Assembly: GCF_000308615.1 (NCBI RefSeq)
Contig: NZ_BAGB01000166.1
Span: 62,001-126,000, forward strand
Direction of reading: 5' to 3'
Length of the DNA stretch: 64,000 nt
Origin: Nocardia jiangxiensis NBRC 101359
Lineage (GTDB): Bacteria; Actinomycetota; Actinomycetes; Mycobacteriales; Mycobacteriaceae
In this document: positions 25,806 through 33,677 of the stretch, one piece after another
How the letters are laid out: each line of letters opens with the position of its first letter
Position numbering within the stretch: the stretch's first letter is position 1
Made by a program: the position numbers and the translations under genes
The notes under the pieces: model-generated
Database searches by the model: none
What the model saw: the letters and a program-made list of their open reading frames with translations, nothing else
Told to the model about the DNA's origin: nothing

Positions 25806-25826
25806 TAACTGAACTTAGTTCAGTTA
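25806..25826. promoter_or_regulatory. Orphan 21-bp palindrome TAACTGAAC-TTA-GTTCAGTTA
   Basis: Perfect 9-bp arms with a 3-nt centre, of typical TetR-operator shape. No intact gene follows for 1.8 kb; the region to 26254 has only short unconvincing frames. The site may have controlled a gene that has since decayed. Confidence 0.55.
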
Positions 25827-26254
25827 CATTCGCTAACGAGTTTCGGAAGGATCCGACAATAGGTGGCGGCCACCGGACACCACCGAGTCAGCGACTTTCC
25901 GGGTGCCATCGGTCACGCGCGAACCCCCTGATACCAGAACCGCATTTTCGAAATGACATTCTCACTCTAGCGGCCTCCTGATGCCGGCATGCGCGCCCGC
26001 CGTGTGCTCTGCATTTGCGCGAAGTCCGGCGATCCCTGCACCACGCACCGAACTCAGTCTTCATACCGATCCGCTAAGCGGGCAATGCCGGTTCGGCAGC
26101 AGTCCATGCGGAAGCGGGAGTGTCGGGCAGTGTGTGTACCGACAGCTCTACGGATTCACCTGTGTCAGGTGATTCGTCAAGCTGCCGATCGTCGGAAGCT
26201 CGTGTCGATGGTGAAACGCGGGATACCGTCGGCGGTGCGTGGTGAGGGTGACGG

Positions 26255-26291
26255 GACCCCATGGTTCGGTCCAGGACCGAACCATGGGGTC
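26255..26291 (-). terminator. Hairpin after the glycosyltransferase remnant
   Basis: An 18-bp perfect stem (GACCCCATGGTTCGGTCC and its complement) with a single-base centre overlaps the stop codon of the remnant. It is probably its old terminator. Confidence 0.55.
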
Positions 26292-26682
26292 AGGTCAAGT
26301 GCAGCGCGGTCGTTGCCGCGGTTCGGATGTTGCGGCGGGTGAATCCTGTTGTCCAGTCGATGGTGACGGCTGCCTCCGCGTTGAGGCATTGCCGTGCAAC
26401 GAAGTAGGCGTCGTTGTGCGATGGCGCTATCACCGGGGTGACCTGCTTATACAACGCTTCCAGCGTGGATGTTGCACTTCCGTGGCACAGCAACAGATCC
26501 GCGTCGGCCAAGTGCTGGCTCAGGTTCAACTCGCGACGGACGTCGAGGACTGAATCCGTTCGGGCACCGAGGTATTCGGCGAGTTCTCGCAATATCGCCC
26601 GGGAGAGGTCGTGCCGGATTTTGATGGTGATCGACTTGACTCCGGCATCGATGAGCCCCAGTGCGGCTTTGAGGTTCCGCTT
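26290..26682 (-). pseudogene. Glycosyltransferase C-terminal remnant
   Basis: The minus strand is open for about 130 codons after an in-frame TGA at 26685-26683. The product contains LADADLLLCHGSATSTLEAL and VTPVIAPSHNDAYFVARQC, which match the nucleotide-sugar-binding end of UGT/MGT-type glycosyltransferases (HGG-x-T-x2-EAL followed by a P-x3-DQ-like region). The N-terminal two thirds of the family length (about 400 aa) are missing. The first in-frame ATG lies at 26592. It is best read as a decayed gene. Confidence 0.6.
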
Positions 26683-27094
26683 TCACGGAGATCTGTTCGT
26701 TGCACCGGACCGGCCGGGCGGGTGTGCTTCATTCGGTTCGAAGCTGCCGTAGTGGTCCTGCGGCACACTGGCCGGCACTTCTCCGATTTCGATCTATTCC
26801 CTTGAGACCGACACAGTCTCCCCGAGGGAGGATGCGTCTCATCCCGGGGATAGTCGTAGCGTCGATTCGCTTGTGAGATCGTGACGTATATGCCGACGAC
26901 TCCATGATCATCCGCTCCTACCGGTAGGATATCCGCCTCCACCCGCCCTTGCTTCAAATGGATTTCCGCCCAGTCCAAGTCATAGCCATATGTTCGTGAT
27001 GCCCTCAGGAACTACAGGGTTCGCAGCCGACAGTCGAAGCAGCCTGGTTGCCACCGTCATCCGACACGAAACAAACCCCGAGAGAAGAGCGGTG
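26683..27094. other. Unassigned stretch between two gene remnants
   Basis: A minus-strand frame (to 26978) begins WAEIHLKQGRVEADILPVG and reads like protein for about 45 residues (to NRRYDYPRDE) before turning into low-quality sequence in the frame that crosses the glycosyltransferase remnant. It may be another fragment. I do not recognise a family. Confidence 0.3.
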
Positions 27095-27510
27095 ATGTCT
27101 GAGTACATCGTTGATCAGGGCGGTGTATATCCGCCGATGATAGACTCGGCCGCCGCAGCCAATGCCGATGCGTCCCTGAAGACCGGGCCGCCGAGGACCG
27201 CGACGTATTCTGGGCCGAACCGGCACACCGGTTGCATTGGCACAAGCGGTTCAGTTGTGTCCCGAACTGGGACGACACCCGGGTCGGTCGCTGGTTCGGC
27301 GACGGCGAACTCAACGTCGCCGACAACTATCGACCGCAACGTCATGGCCGGGCACGGCGACAAGGTCGCCATCCACTGGAAGGCGAGCCCGGCGACCGAC
27401 GCGCCATTTCGCCTATCCCCAGTTGCAGACTCTGTTTACTGGTGCCGCCGACATCAACTGGATCACCGGCCACAGCGACATCGCCTATCGCCCCCTGCCC
27501 CCAAACTGGC
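27095..27510 (+). pseudogene. acs: Acetyl-CoA synthetase remnant, frameshifted and internally deleted
   Basis: The plus strand encodes pieces of acetyl-CoA synthetase in the right order but in changing frames: GGVYPPMIDSAAAANADASL, then FWAEPAHRLHWHKRF and GRWFGDGELNVADN, then DRNVMAGHGDKVAIHWK, then GEPGDRRAIS, and finally DINWITGHSDIAYRPL. In intact enzymes the last motif (ADIGWVTGHS-type) lies far downstream of the others, so about 200 codons between them are lost. At least four frame changes are needed. The start ATG at 27095 still has a GAAGAG ribosome-site-like sequence. Confidence 0.8.
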
Positions 27511-27629
27511 GCGGACCTTCGTCAAATGCGAATGAACACCTATGACGCCGAATTCGGCGCTCACACTCCCAGCTAGACCATTGTATCGAACCTATCAGGG
27601 CATACGCACTCAAGAGCCGAGGAGGCACC

Positions 27630-28469
27630 GTGGGACGCACCCCTCCCGATGTCATGCGACATGAACTCGACCTGCTGTGGCAGAATATCTTTACCTGGAC
27701 AAGCTGGGCCATCGTCGCCGTAATGCTTATCATAGCTCTGCGTATGTGCCTCCGCCAGCGCACCCCATTCTACATTTTGGCATGCCTAGCAGCGGGCGTC
27801 GCCGCCTTCGCGGAGCCGCTGTACGACGTCGCGTTCGACCTCTGGTTCTACGATGTGCACAACGGCAAACCAGGAGCTATGTATTCGCATTTCACGGCAT
27901 TCGGAGTAGTCCAGCCGAATTGGACCCACAGTGGATATATAATCCTGTATTCCAGCGCATGCATATATGTCGGTCGACGCATATATGCCGGGCGGCTGAA
28001 CCGCATCGGACTGCTTGCAGTCTGGGTCGCCGAGATCATCACATCATGCATTTTCGAGATCGTCGGCACAGGAACCAACGTATACACCTACTACGGACCG
28101 TACGAACTTCGAATCTGGAACTATCCGCTGGCGATCGGCGTCCTCGAAGGGACTCAGGTTATATTTTTCACCGTACTTGCAGTCCAGATCTGGCGACACG
28201 TTTCCACGCGATGGGGCCTGCTAAGCCTGTTCCCAGCCTTCCCGATCACAATGTTCGGTGCGAATTTCGGCATAGGCTCGCCTCTCATCATCGCACTCCA
28301 TCTCAGCGCGCCCACATTTTCCAGCGGCATTGTTTGGGCCGCCACAGCCCTTACCTTGACACTGTGTTCCATCGCTGTCATCTGGGCTGGAAAATTCCTA
28401 CCCAAGCCTCCGTCCAAGGCCGATCCGGATGGCGAGCCAACTCCGCATACGTTGGCTGCGGCAATATAA
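27630..28469 (+). CDS. Seven-helix integral membrane protein, unknown function
   Basis: A 279-aa protein with about seven predicted membrane helices, at roughly residues 23-41, 47-69, 101-119, 126-146, 166-188, 196-226 and 234-255. The loop EPLYDVAFDLWFYDVHNG after helix 2 and the WNYPLAIGVLEGTQ segment are the most distinctive parts. I do not recognise the family with confidence; an AveC-like cyclase-type membrane protein is one possibility. The GTG start at 27630 has GGAGG 4 nt upstream; an in-frame ATG lies at 27654. Codon use is visibly less GC-rich than in the clusters on either side, and it lies beside two gene remnants, which hints at transfer. Confidence 0.7.
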   Translation: MGRTPPDVMRHELDLLWQNIFTWTSWAIVAVMLIIALRMCLRQRTPFYILACLAAGVAAFAEPLYDVAFDLWFYDVHNGKPGAMYSHFTAFGVVQPNWTHSGYIILYSSACIYVGRRIYAGRLNRIGLLAVWVAEIITSCIFEIVGTGTNVYTYYGPYELRIWNYPLAIGVLEGTQVIFFTVLAVQIWRHVSTRWGLLSLFPAFPITMFGANFGIGSPLIIALHLSAPTFSSGIVWAATALTLTLCSIAVIWAGKFLPKPPSKADPDGEPTPHTLAAAI

Positions 28470-28823
28470 TGCCCACAACGGGGCAGTACCTGAACCGAGG
28501 ATTTCAAGGTCGTAATCGGCCAGTGGGCCGATCACGGGTCCGCCGCTGGTGCGCCAGGAATGTACTCACTTCTACCCGATTCCTCTTCAAGGGGTTCGAC
28601 CGCTGCCACGGCTATCGTGCGAGCCATTTTTTCTCGGAGCACAGCGGCGACGAACGGGACGTCCGCTGCAGATTAAGGAACCGTTCCCGGGAAATTCACT
28701 ATCAGGGCATCGATTCCGGCACTTCGGGGAGAATGTGGCGATGCGGAGAAAAATAGACTGTGCCCATGGGGAGTAGGCCACCTCTAGCGCGGACCGCATC
28801 ATCAGCAACGTATAGTGAGTAGC
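28470..28823. other. 354-bp gap, no gene seen
   Basis: No frame with family similarity or a good start was found. It must contain the promoter of the crotonase gene at 28824, but no clear boxes were resolved. Confidence 0.4.
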
Positions 28824-29627
28824 ATGAGCGAAGAAAGAGTTCGTATTCGAGTAAGCGAAAGCGGTGTCGCGATTGTCGCGATGGCGCGCGCCGACAAGCA
28901 CAACGCGTTGGATTTCGCAATGTTCGAAGGCTTGATCCACGCGGCCAACCGGTTGGCCCAGGACAGACGAGTCCGGGCAGTGGTACTTCATGGAGAGGGC
29001 GTGAGTTTTTGCTCAGGTATAGACATTGAAAGTTTCCTCGCTAGTTCTTCTGGAATCGACACACTACTCGTTCGCGAACACGGATATTTAGCAAATTTTG
29101 CCCAACGTGCCGCCTACGACTGGTCGAGGGTTCCGGTACCGGTGATCGCCTCCATCAGCGGCAACTGTTTCGGGGGCGGCATGCAGATCGCATTGGGCGC
29201 CGATATCCGTATCGCTGCACCTGATGCGCGACTGTCCATCATGGAGGTCAAATGGGGGCTCGTGCCGGATATGGCTATCACACAATCGTTGCCGCGCCTC
29301 ATGGCCATCGATGTTGCAAAAGAACTGACATTCAGCGGTCGGATCGTCTCGGGAAGGGACGGCGAAACACTCGGTCTGGTGACTCGGACAACAGAAGACC
29401 CCCTCGCATCTGCACTGGCTCTGGCGGAGGAGATCGCCCAGAAGTCTCCGGATGCGGTTCGAGCAGCCAAGCGCCTCTACAACAAAACCTGGACCGGGGC
29501 GGACACTGCTGCTGCCCTGGCGCTCGAGACCGATCTGCAAAGACAACTCTTCGGAAAACCGAACCAGGTGGCCGCGGTCACAGCCGCCGTCTCGAAACAG
29601 CTCCCGACATTCGTCGACCCCGATTAG
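28824..29627 (+). CDS. Enoyl-CoA hydratase/isomerase (crotonase)
   Basis: A 267-aa crotonase-family protein. The oxyanion-hole segments are VSFCSGIDIESF and GNCFGGGMQIALGAD. One catalytic Glu is kept (LSIMEVKWGLVPDM), the other is replaced by Gln in GGGMQIAL; this pattern is common in isomerase-like and other crotonases. It stands alone, flanked by gaps of 354 and 527 bp. The ATG at 28824 is chosen over GTG at 28815; neither has a strong ribosome site. Confidence 0.88.
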   Translation: MSEERVRIRVSESGVAIVAMARADKHNALDFAMFEGLIHAANRLAQDRRVRAVVLHGEGVSFCSGIDIESFLASSSGIDTLLVREHGYLANFAQRAAYDWSRVPVPVIASISGNCFGGGMQIALGADIRIAAPDARLSIMEVKWGLVPDMAITQSLPRLMAIDVAKELTFSGRIVSGRDGETLGLVTRTTEDPLASALALAEEIAQKSPDAVRAAKRLYNKTWTGADTAAALALETDLQRQLFGKPNQVAAVTAAVSKQLPTFVDPD

Positions 29628-30154
29628 CCACCAAGAGGGAGACATCGTCAAGTCTGTGGATCGGCAAGTTTCAGGCGACCTCCGTTACATGGTGTCGGCC
29701 GGGCAGGTTGACGATCCCGGCGTGGTGTCGAGGGGGCGTTTGAGCAGTTCGCCCTCGTGGAACAGCACTCCGGTGCGGACGAGCGCGACGAGTTCGCCGG
29801 GGTGACCTTGTGCCGCGTGCTTGTGCGCCCTCCTCGATCAATTTTCACGCCATGGCGATTCCGGCCGCACGGCAGCGCAGCCCCCTTGGTGATCTTGGTC
29901 GGGAGTCGGACGGACGCGAAAGTTGATTCGATCGGATTTGTGGTGCGCAGACCGTATCCGGCGGTTGCAGTTCGCTATCATTTGTTACTGGCAGTTCACT
30001 AGACCCAAGCATACGGTTTGCCACGACCAGCCGTACAGCGATTGCAGGGCCAAATTCCCCGTCGCTAGGCGGCAGGTCGACCAGATTCCCCATTCGTAGT
30101 CAATTGCCGCTAACATTGCTGGGACCGTCGTCGCCACAGACCCGGAGGTGAGCC
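29628..30154. other. 527-bp gap with a short minus-strand fragment
   Basis: On the minus strand about 53 codons (near 29690-29845) read as GHPGELVALVRTGVLFHEGE and continue LLKRPLDTTPGSS before a stop, preceded by a stop in the same frame. It looks like the end of a lost gene, but I cannot name the family. Nothing else is visible except the upstream region of the TetR gene. Confidence 0.35.
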
Positions 30155-30754
30155 ATCAGCGAGCAGACAGCCCGCGACGTCGAGCCACCGGCTCGGATCC
30201 GCGACCCCGCACGCAAAGACCGCATCCTCGTTGCCGCAGCAGACCTGGTAGCTCGCAGGGGTTTTCATGCTGTATCCATGTCCGATATCGGCCATGCGGC
30301 AGGAATCACAGGCTCGGGAATCTACCGCCACTTCGACAGCAAGTCGGCCGTGCTCGTAGCACTGTTCGAGCAGGCGATCGATAACCTGCTTCTCGATGAA
30401 CACAGCATCGTGGAATCGGTCACGGATCTGCGACTGGCGCTCAACCGCCTGATCGAAGGCCAGGTCGAGTTCGTGGTGGCCGATCGCGAACTGGCGCAGG
30501 TCTACCACAACGAGATCAACAATCTCCCAGAAGAGGACAGCCGCAGGCTACGACGCAAGCAGCGGATGTACATCGAGGAGTGGGTACACCTGCTCGACGA
30601 ACTACGCGACGACCTTTCCGACGCCGATGCGCGAGCAGTCGTTCACGCTGCCATCGGTGCGATTCAGTCGACCTTGTTCCACAACACGGGCCTGTCGGAG
30701 GATCGTCTACGTCGGCTTCTCGCCGATGCCGGAAGGACCGTGCTCGGGCTGTGA
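30155..30754 (+). CDS. TetR-family regulator with apparent ATC start
   Basis: A TetR regulator of about 199 aa. The helix-turn-helix covers KDRILVAAADLVARRGFHAV and IGHAAGITGSGIYRHFDSK. No ATG, GTG or TTG occurs in frame between the upstream stop at 30149 and the ATG at 30278, which lies inside the DNA-binding domain. An ideal GGAGG stands 6 nt before ATC AGC GAG CAG at 30155, where homologues would begin M-S-E-Q. So the gene either uses ATC or has lost its ATG by one base change. A terminator follows the stop. Confidence 0.7.
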   Translation: MSEQTARDVEPPARIRDPARKDRILVAAADLVARRGFHAVSMSDIGHAAGITGSGIYRHFDSKSAVLVALFEQAIDNLLLDEHSIVESVTDLRLALNRLIEGQVEFVVADRELAQVYHNEINNLPEEDSRRLRRKQRMYIEEWVHLLDELRDDLSDADARAVVHAAIGAIQSTLFHNTGLSEDRLRRLLADAGRTVLGL

Positions 30755-30755
30755 G

Positions 30756-30776
30756 TCCGCCCCACGGCGGGGCGGA
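30756..30776. terminator. Hairpin terminator
   Basis: TCCGCCCC pairs with GGGGCGGA around ACGGC, directly after the TetR stop codon. Confidence 0.65.
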
Positions 30777-30893
30777 GCGACACCGGCCGTAGGTTGCACC
30801 GCGGCCTTGTCCTGCTCGCCGAACCGGGCTCGGAACTCCAACCACTATGGTGTCGAAAACCATGCGATGCCCTTCGGCGATGGATATCGGCGT

Positions 30894-31523
30894 CTACTCG
30901 GCGAGCAGAACTCGCGCAGTATCCCGCCATTGCGCAAGGTGCGGATCTCGTACCGGAGTGCGCGGGTCGAATCCGTATGTCATCGAGATTCCCCGCATGC
31001 TGGACAAAAGTATGTCGATCGTCTGCTGATAGCGCGGTCGGGCGGACCAGACCGGCCCGAACATCGCCGCGAGAGTTTCGTGAATCGCCTTCTGCAACTG
31101 CCGCTCCGCCGGTCGCAACGCATCCCGGAGCGAGTCATTGTGTCGAGCCGCCAACCAGAGCTCGATGGACGCCCAGAAGAAGGGCTGATGGAAATTCGTC
31201 CACATCTGGTCGATCGCTTCGTCGATGCGGGCGGGATCCTCGACCGGTGCGGTGATCATCGCCCCGACCTCCACTCGGAGCTCCGCTACCCGCCTGGAGG
31301 CAAGGTGCTGGACGGCCCCGACCAGGAGCTCGTCTCGCGAAGAGAAGTGATGCAGAAGACGCCCCCGGGAGATACCTGCCAACTGCTGGATCCGGAGGGT
31401 CGACGCTCCGGCGTATCCGTATTCGACCAGGCATTTCACGGCCGCATCGAGGATCTGCTGACGACTGGCTCGGCTGCGTTTCTCTTGCTGTTGCAGATAG
31501 CTCTCGGCTCGCGTGGCGGTCAT
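30894..31523 (-). CDS. TetR-family regulator
   Basis: A 209-aa TetR regulator with the helix-turn-helix in IQQLAGISRGRLLHHFSSRD and a C-terminal ligand domain (IDQMWTNFHQPFFWASIELW). I place the start at the ATG at 31523, which has GAGG upstream; an ATG at 31550 would begin almost inside the operator palindrome at 31553. It is divergent from the luciferase-like oxidoreductase gene. The same palindrome controls the fadA promoter at 33.5 kb, so this is probably the repressor of both units and of itself. Confidence 0.9.
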   Translation of the reverse strand: MTATRAESYLQQQEKRSRASRQQILDAAVKCLVEYGYAGASTLRIQQLAGISRGRLLHHFSSRDELLVGAVQHLASRRVAELRVEVGAMITAPVEDPARIDEAIDQMWTNFHQPFFWASIELWLAARHNDSLRDALRPAERQLQKAIHETLAAMFGPVWSARPRYQQTIDILLSSMRGISMTYGFDPRTPVRDPHLAQWRDTARVLLAE

Positions 31524-31552
31524 GACCTCGATCCTACGACGCTCGAACAATG

Positions 31553-31572
31553 TACAGTCAGTGCTGACTGTA
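31553..31572. promoter_or_regulatory. Operator TACAGTCAG-TG-CTGACTGTA
   Basis: A perfect 9-bp inverted repeat with a 2-nt centre in the short divergent gap between the TetR and oxidoreductase genes. The core TACAGTCA-N4-TGACTGTA is repeated at 33511-33530 in front of fadA. Confidence 0.75.
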
Positions 31573-31599
31573 GTGTTCGATCGCGGAAGGACAGCAGCT

Positions 31600-32649
31600 G
31601 TGCTGGTAGACGGGAATATCGGGGGGTCTATCGACGGAACCGGGGGCGGCGATCTGACCGTTATCGACAGCCAGGTCGACTTCGCCGACCGGCTGGGTTA
31701 CGACGGTGTCTGGTCGACAGAAGTCGCCCGAGACCCGTTTCTCCCCTTGCTGGCCGCCGCACGGCGCTCATCGCGATTGCAGCTGGGAACAGCAGTCGCG
31801 GTGGCCTTCGCCCGGAATCCGATGACGACAGCGATGGTGGCCAACGATCTGCACGCGTTCAGTTCCGGGCGGTTCATCCTCGGCCTCGGATCGCAGATCC
31901 AAGCTCATATCGTACGGCGGTTCAGCATGCCCTGGTCGGCGCCGGCCGAGCGGATGCGGGAATTCATCACGGCAGTGCGCGCGATCTGGCACAGCTGGCA
32001 GTCCGACGAGCGGCTCGACTTCCGTGGCGACTTCTACCAGCACACACTGATGACCCCGATGTTCCGCCCAGAGAGAAATCCCTGGGGGACACCTTCAATT
32101 CTGCTCGCCGCGGTCGGGCCGAAGATGACCCGAGTTGCCGCAGAAGTTGCCGATGGCGTTGTGCTACATGGCTTTACCACCGAGCGATATCTGCGCGAGG
32201 TGACAGTTCCACTGCTCGATTCGGGACTGCGGACCTCCGGACGCGAACGCATACAATTCACGACGAGCTATCCGGGACTGATCGCGACCGGCGCGGATGA
32301 ACGCGCCTTCGATCAGGCGCTCGAAGCTGTACGCCGACAGATCGCCTTCTATGGCGCCACCCCCGCCTATCGTCCAGTGCTGGAACTTCATGGCTGGGGC
32401 GAGTTGAGCTCAGAACTGCATCGCCTGTCCAAGTCCGGAGATTGGCAAGCGATGACCGATCTGGTGGATGACACGATCCTCAACACTTTCGCGGTTGTCG
32501 GCGAACCCGGCGTGATCGGCGCGGAGGTCAAGCGCCGGTTCGCAGGGATGGTCGACAGATTCACGCTCTACGCGCCGTACCCGATGGAAGAGTACGTTCG
32601 GCGCACCATCATCGACGACTTGCACTCACCGGCCACAGTGACGCCCTGA
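31600..32649 (+). CDS. Luciferase-like monooxygenase family (F420-type) oxidoreductase
   Basis: A 349-aa LLM-family protein with a TIM-barrel sequence throughout: DFADRLGYDGVWSTEVARDP, LGTAVAVAFARNPMTTA, GRFILGLGSQ and ILLAAVGPKMTRVAAEVADG. Members use FMN or F420; the overall pattern is that of actinobacterial F420-dependent oxidoreductases. The GTG at 31600 is preceded by GGAAGGA; the longer frame from 31513 runs back through the operator and the start of the TetR gene. The substrate is unknown. Confidence 0.88.
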   Translation: MLVDGNIGGSIDGTGGGDLTVIDSQVDFADRLGYDGVWSTEVARDPFLPLLAAARRSSRLQLGTAVAVAFARNPMTTAMVANDLHAFSSGRFILGLGSQIQAHIVRRFSMPWSAPAERMREFITAVRAIWHSWQSDERLDFRGDFYQHTLMTPMFRPERNPWGTPSILLAAVGPKMTRVAAEVADGVVLHGFTTERYLREVTVPLLDSGLRTSGRERIQFTTSYPGLIATGADERAFDQALEAVRRQIAFYGATPAYRPVLELHGWGELSSELHRLSKSGDWQAMTDLVDDTILNTFAVVGEPGVIGAEVKRRFAGMVDRFTLYAPYPMEEYVRRTIIDDLHSPATVTP

Positions 32650-32730
32650 CCGGCCGGCTCTCCAGGTTCGGCCCCGAAGCGAGGCCGAGCCCTTCGGACA
32701 GTCAGCTCGCGATCGCGCGCACCGCTCGGG

Positions 32731-32776
32731 TCATGACCGTGCAGCCCGCCGACTCATGACCGTGCAGCCCGCCGAC
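32731..32776. repeat. Tandem duplication of a 23-bp unit
   Basis: The unit TCATGACCGTGCAGCCCGCC plus GAC occurs twice in direct succession (32731-32753 and 32754-32776) without a mismatch. The second copy supplies the first ATG of the DUF2000 frame. Confidence 0.85.
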
Positions 32777-33244
32777 CGCGCGACCCGGGGGCAGGTAGAA
32801 CCCTCCTCGCGCCTGTCTCATGGGGGATCAGCCGGTTACGGATGCTGGCGGCGGGAGCCAGGTTCGGATGCCGGTTTTGCACCCGAGGAGATCAGGATCG
32901 ATGAGCCGACCCGCGCGGCCCGCCTGAAATGGGTGGTGATCGTCGACGCGGACCTGCCGCCGGGGCGGGCGATCAACGCGGCAGTGTGTGTCGCGGCGGC
33001 GATCGGCGCGGCGGTTCCCGGTTTGCTCGGCACCGAACTGCGCGCTCTGCGCGACCGAGCGGCTGCCGGTGAAGGCGCGCTCGTCGTTGACATGCCCAGC
33101 CAGGCGCAGCACACACGCGTTTACGGCGAACACCTGGACACGCTCGCCCGCGCCGGACAACACCACATGTCGTATTACGCGGTCGAGATCGTCAGCCCAC
33201 TCAACCGAGTGGACAAGCTCGTCAAGAAGTTTCCGTTGGCCTGA
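32756..33244 (+). CDS. DUF2000-like protein, start uncertain
   Basis: The C-terminal 105 residues, from KWVVIVDADLPPGRAINAAV to the end, match the DUF2000 family, whose function is unknown. The preceding 57 residues (rich in R, G and P) look non-native, and the first ATG at 32756 lies within the second copy of a 23-bp tandem duplication without a ribosome site. The real start may be downstream, but no good start codon with a ribosome site was found, so the gene may be damaged at its 5' end. Confidence 0.6.
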   Translation: MTVQPADRATRGQVEPSSRLSHGGSAGYGCWRREPGSDAGFAPEEIRIDEPTRAARLKWVVIVDADLPPGRAINAAVCVAAAIGAAVPGLLGTELRALRDRAAAGEGALVVDMPSQAQHTRVYGEHLDTLARAGQHHMSYYAVEIVSPLNRVDKLVKKFPLA

Positions 33245-33500
33245 TGGCCGCCTCGGCCGCCAACAACACCTGGCGCCGCCATCTATACCCGGGCATCGCA
33301 ACTAGGTCGCCGACCACCCATCCGGTGACAGATACAAGCTGCAAGTGACCAACTACAACCTGTCGTCACCGGACATCGGCCGACCCGACATGCCCCATGA
33401 CGAAATATATTACTACACAAGATAATTCGATCTGATTGAGGACGAATTACCACAGCGCCGCAGCAGCTGTCACCGATCACCGACCCATGACAGCCCAACC

Positions 33501-33551
33501 GCACACCACCTACAGTCAATATTGACTGTAGGTGGTGTGCTGCGTTACCTT
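33501..33551 (+). promoter_or_regulatory. fadA promoter with 40-bp perfect palindrome
   Basis: Positions 33501-33540 form an uninterrupted palindrome whose left arm is GCACACCACCTACAGTCAAT. Its core TACAGTCA-N4-TGACTGTA equals the operator at 31553. TTGACT (33522-33527) inside the right arm is a -35 box, and TACCTT (33546-33551) an 18-nt-spaced -10 box, 127 bp before the fadA start. The rest of the 433-bp gap (33245-33677) shows no gene. Confidence 0.75.
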
Positions 33552-33677
33552 CAGCTGACACCGCGCGAGCGCGGGAGCGCATGACTTATCACCAAGTGAT
33601 TGATCGTTCGACTGTCCGAGCCACCATCACGGCCGGAGAACGCCCACAGATAGGGCCGCACACAATGAGGAGCGCCG

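Noticed and set aside
26255..26291. 18-bp inverted repeat as an insertion-sequence end
   Set aside because: Both arms are adjacent with a 1-nt centre and no second copy or transposase is near, so a terminator is more likely.
30627..32300. Plus-strand frame of 557 codons
   Set aside because: It crosses a terminator, an antisense TetR gene and part of the oxidoreductase gene in another frame; no domain is seen.
33501..33540. 40-bp palindrome as a transcription terminator
   Set aside because: It lies upstream of fadA, contains a -35 box and shares its core with the operator at 31553; no gene ends close by.
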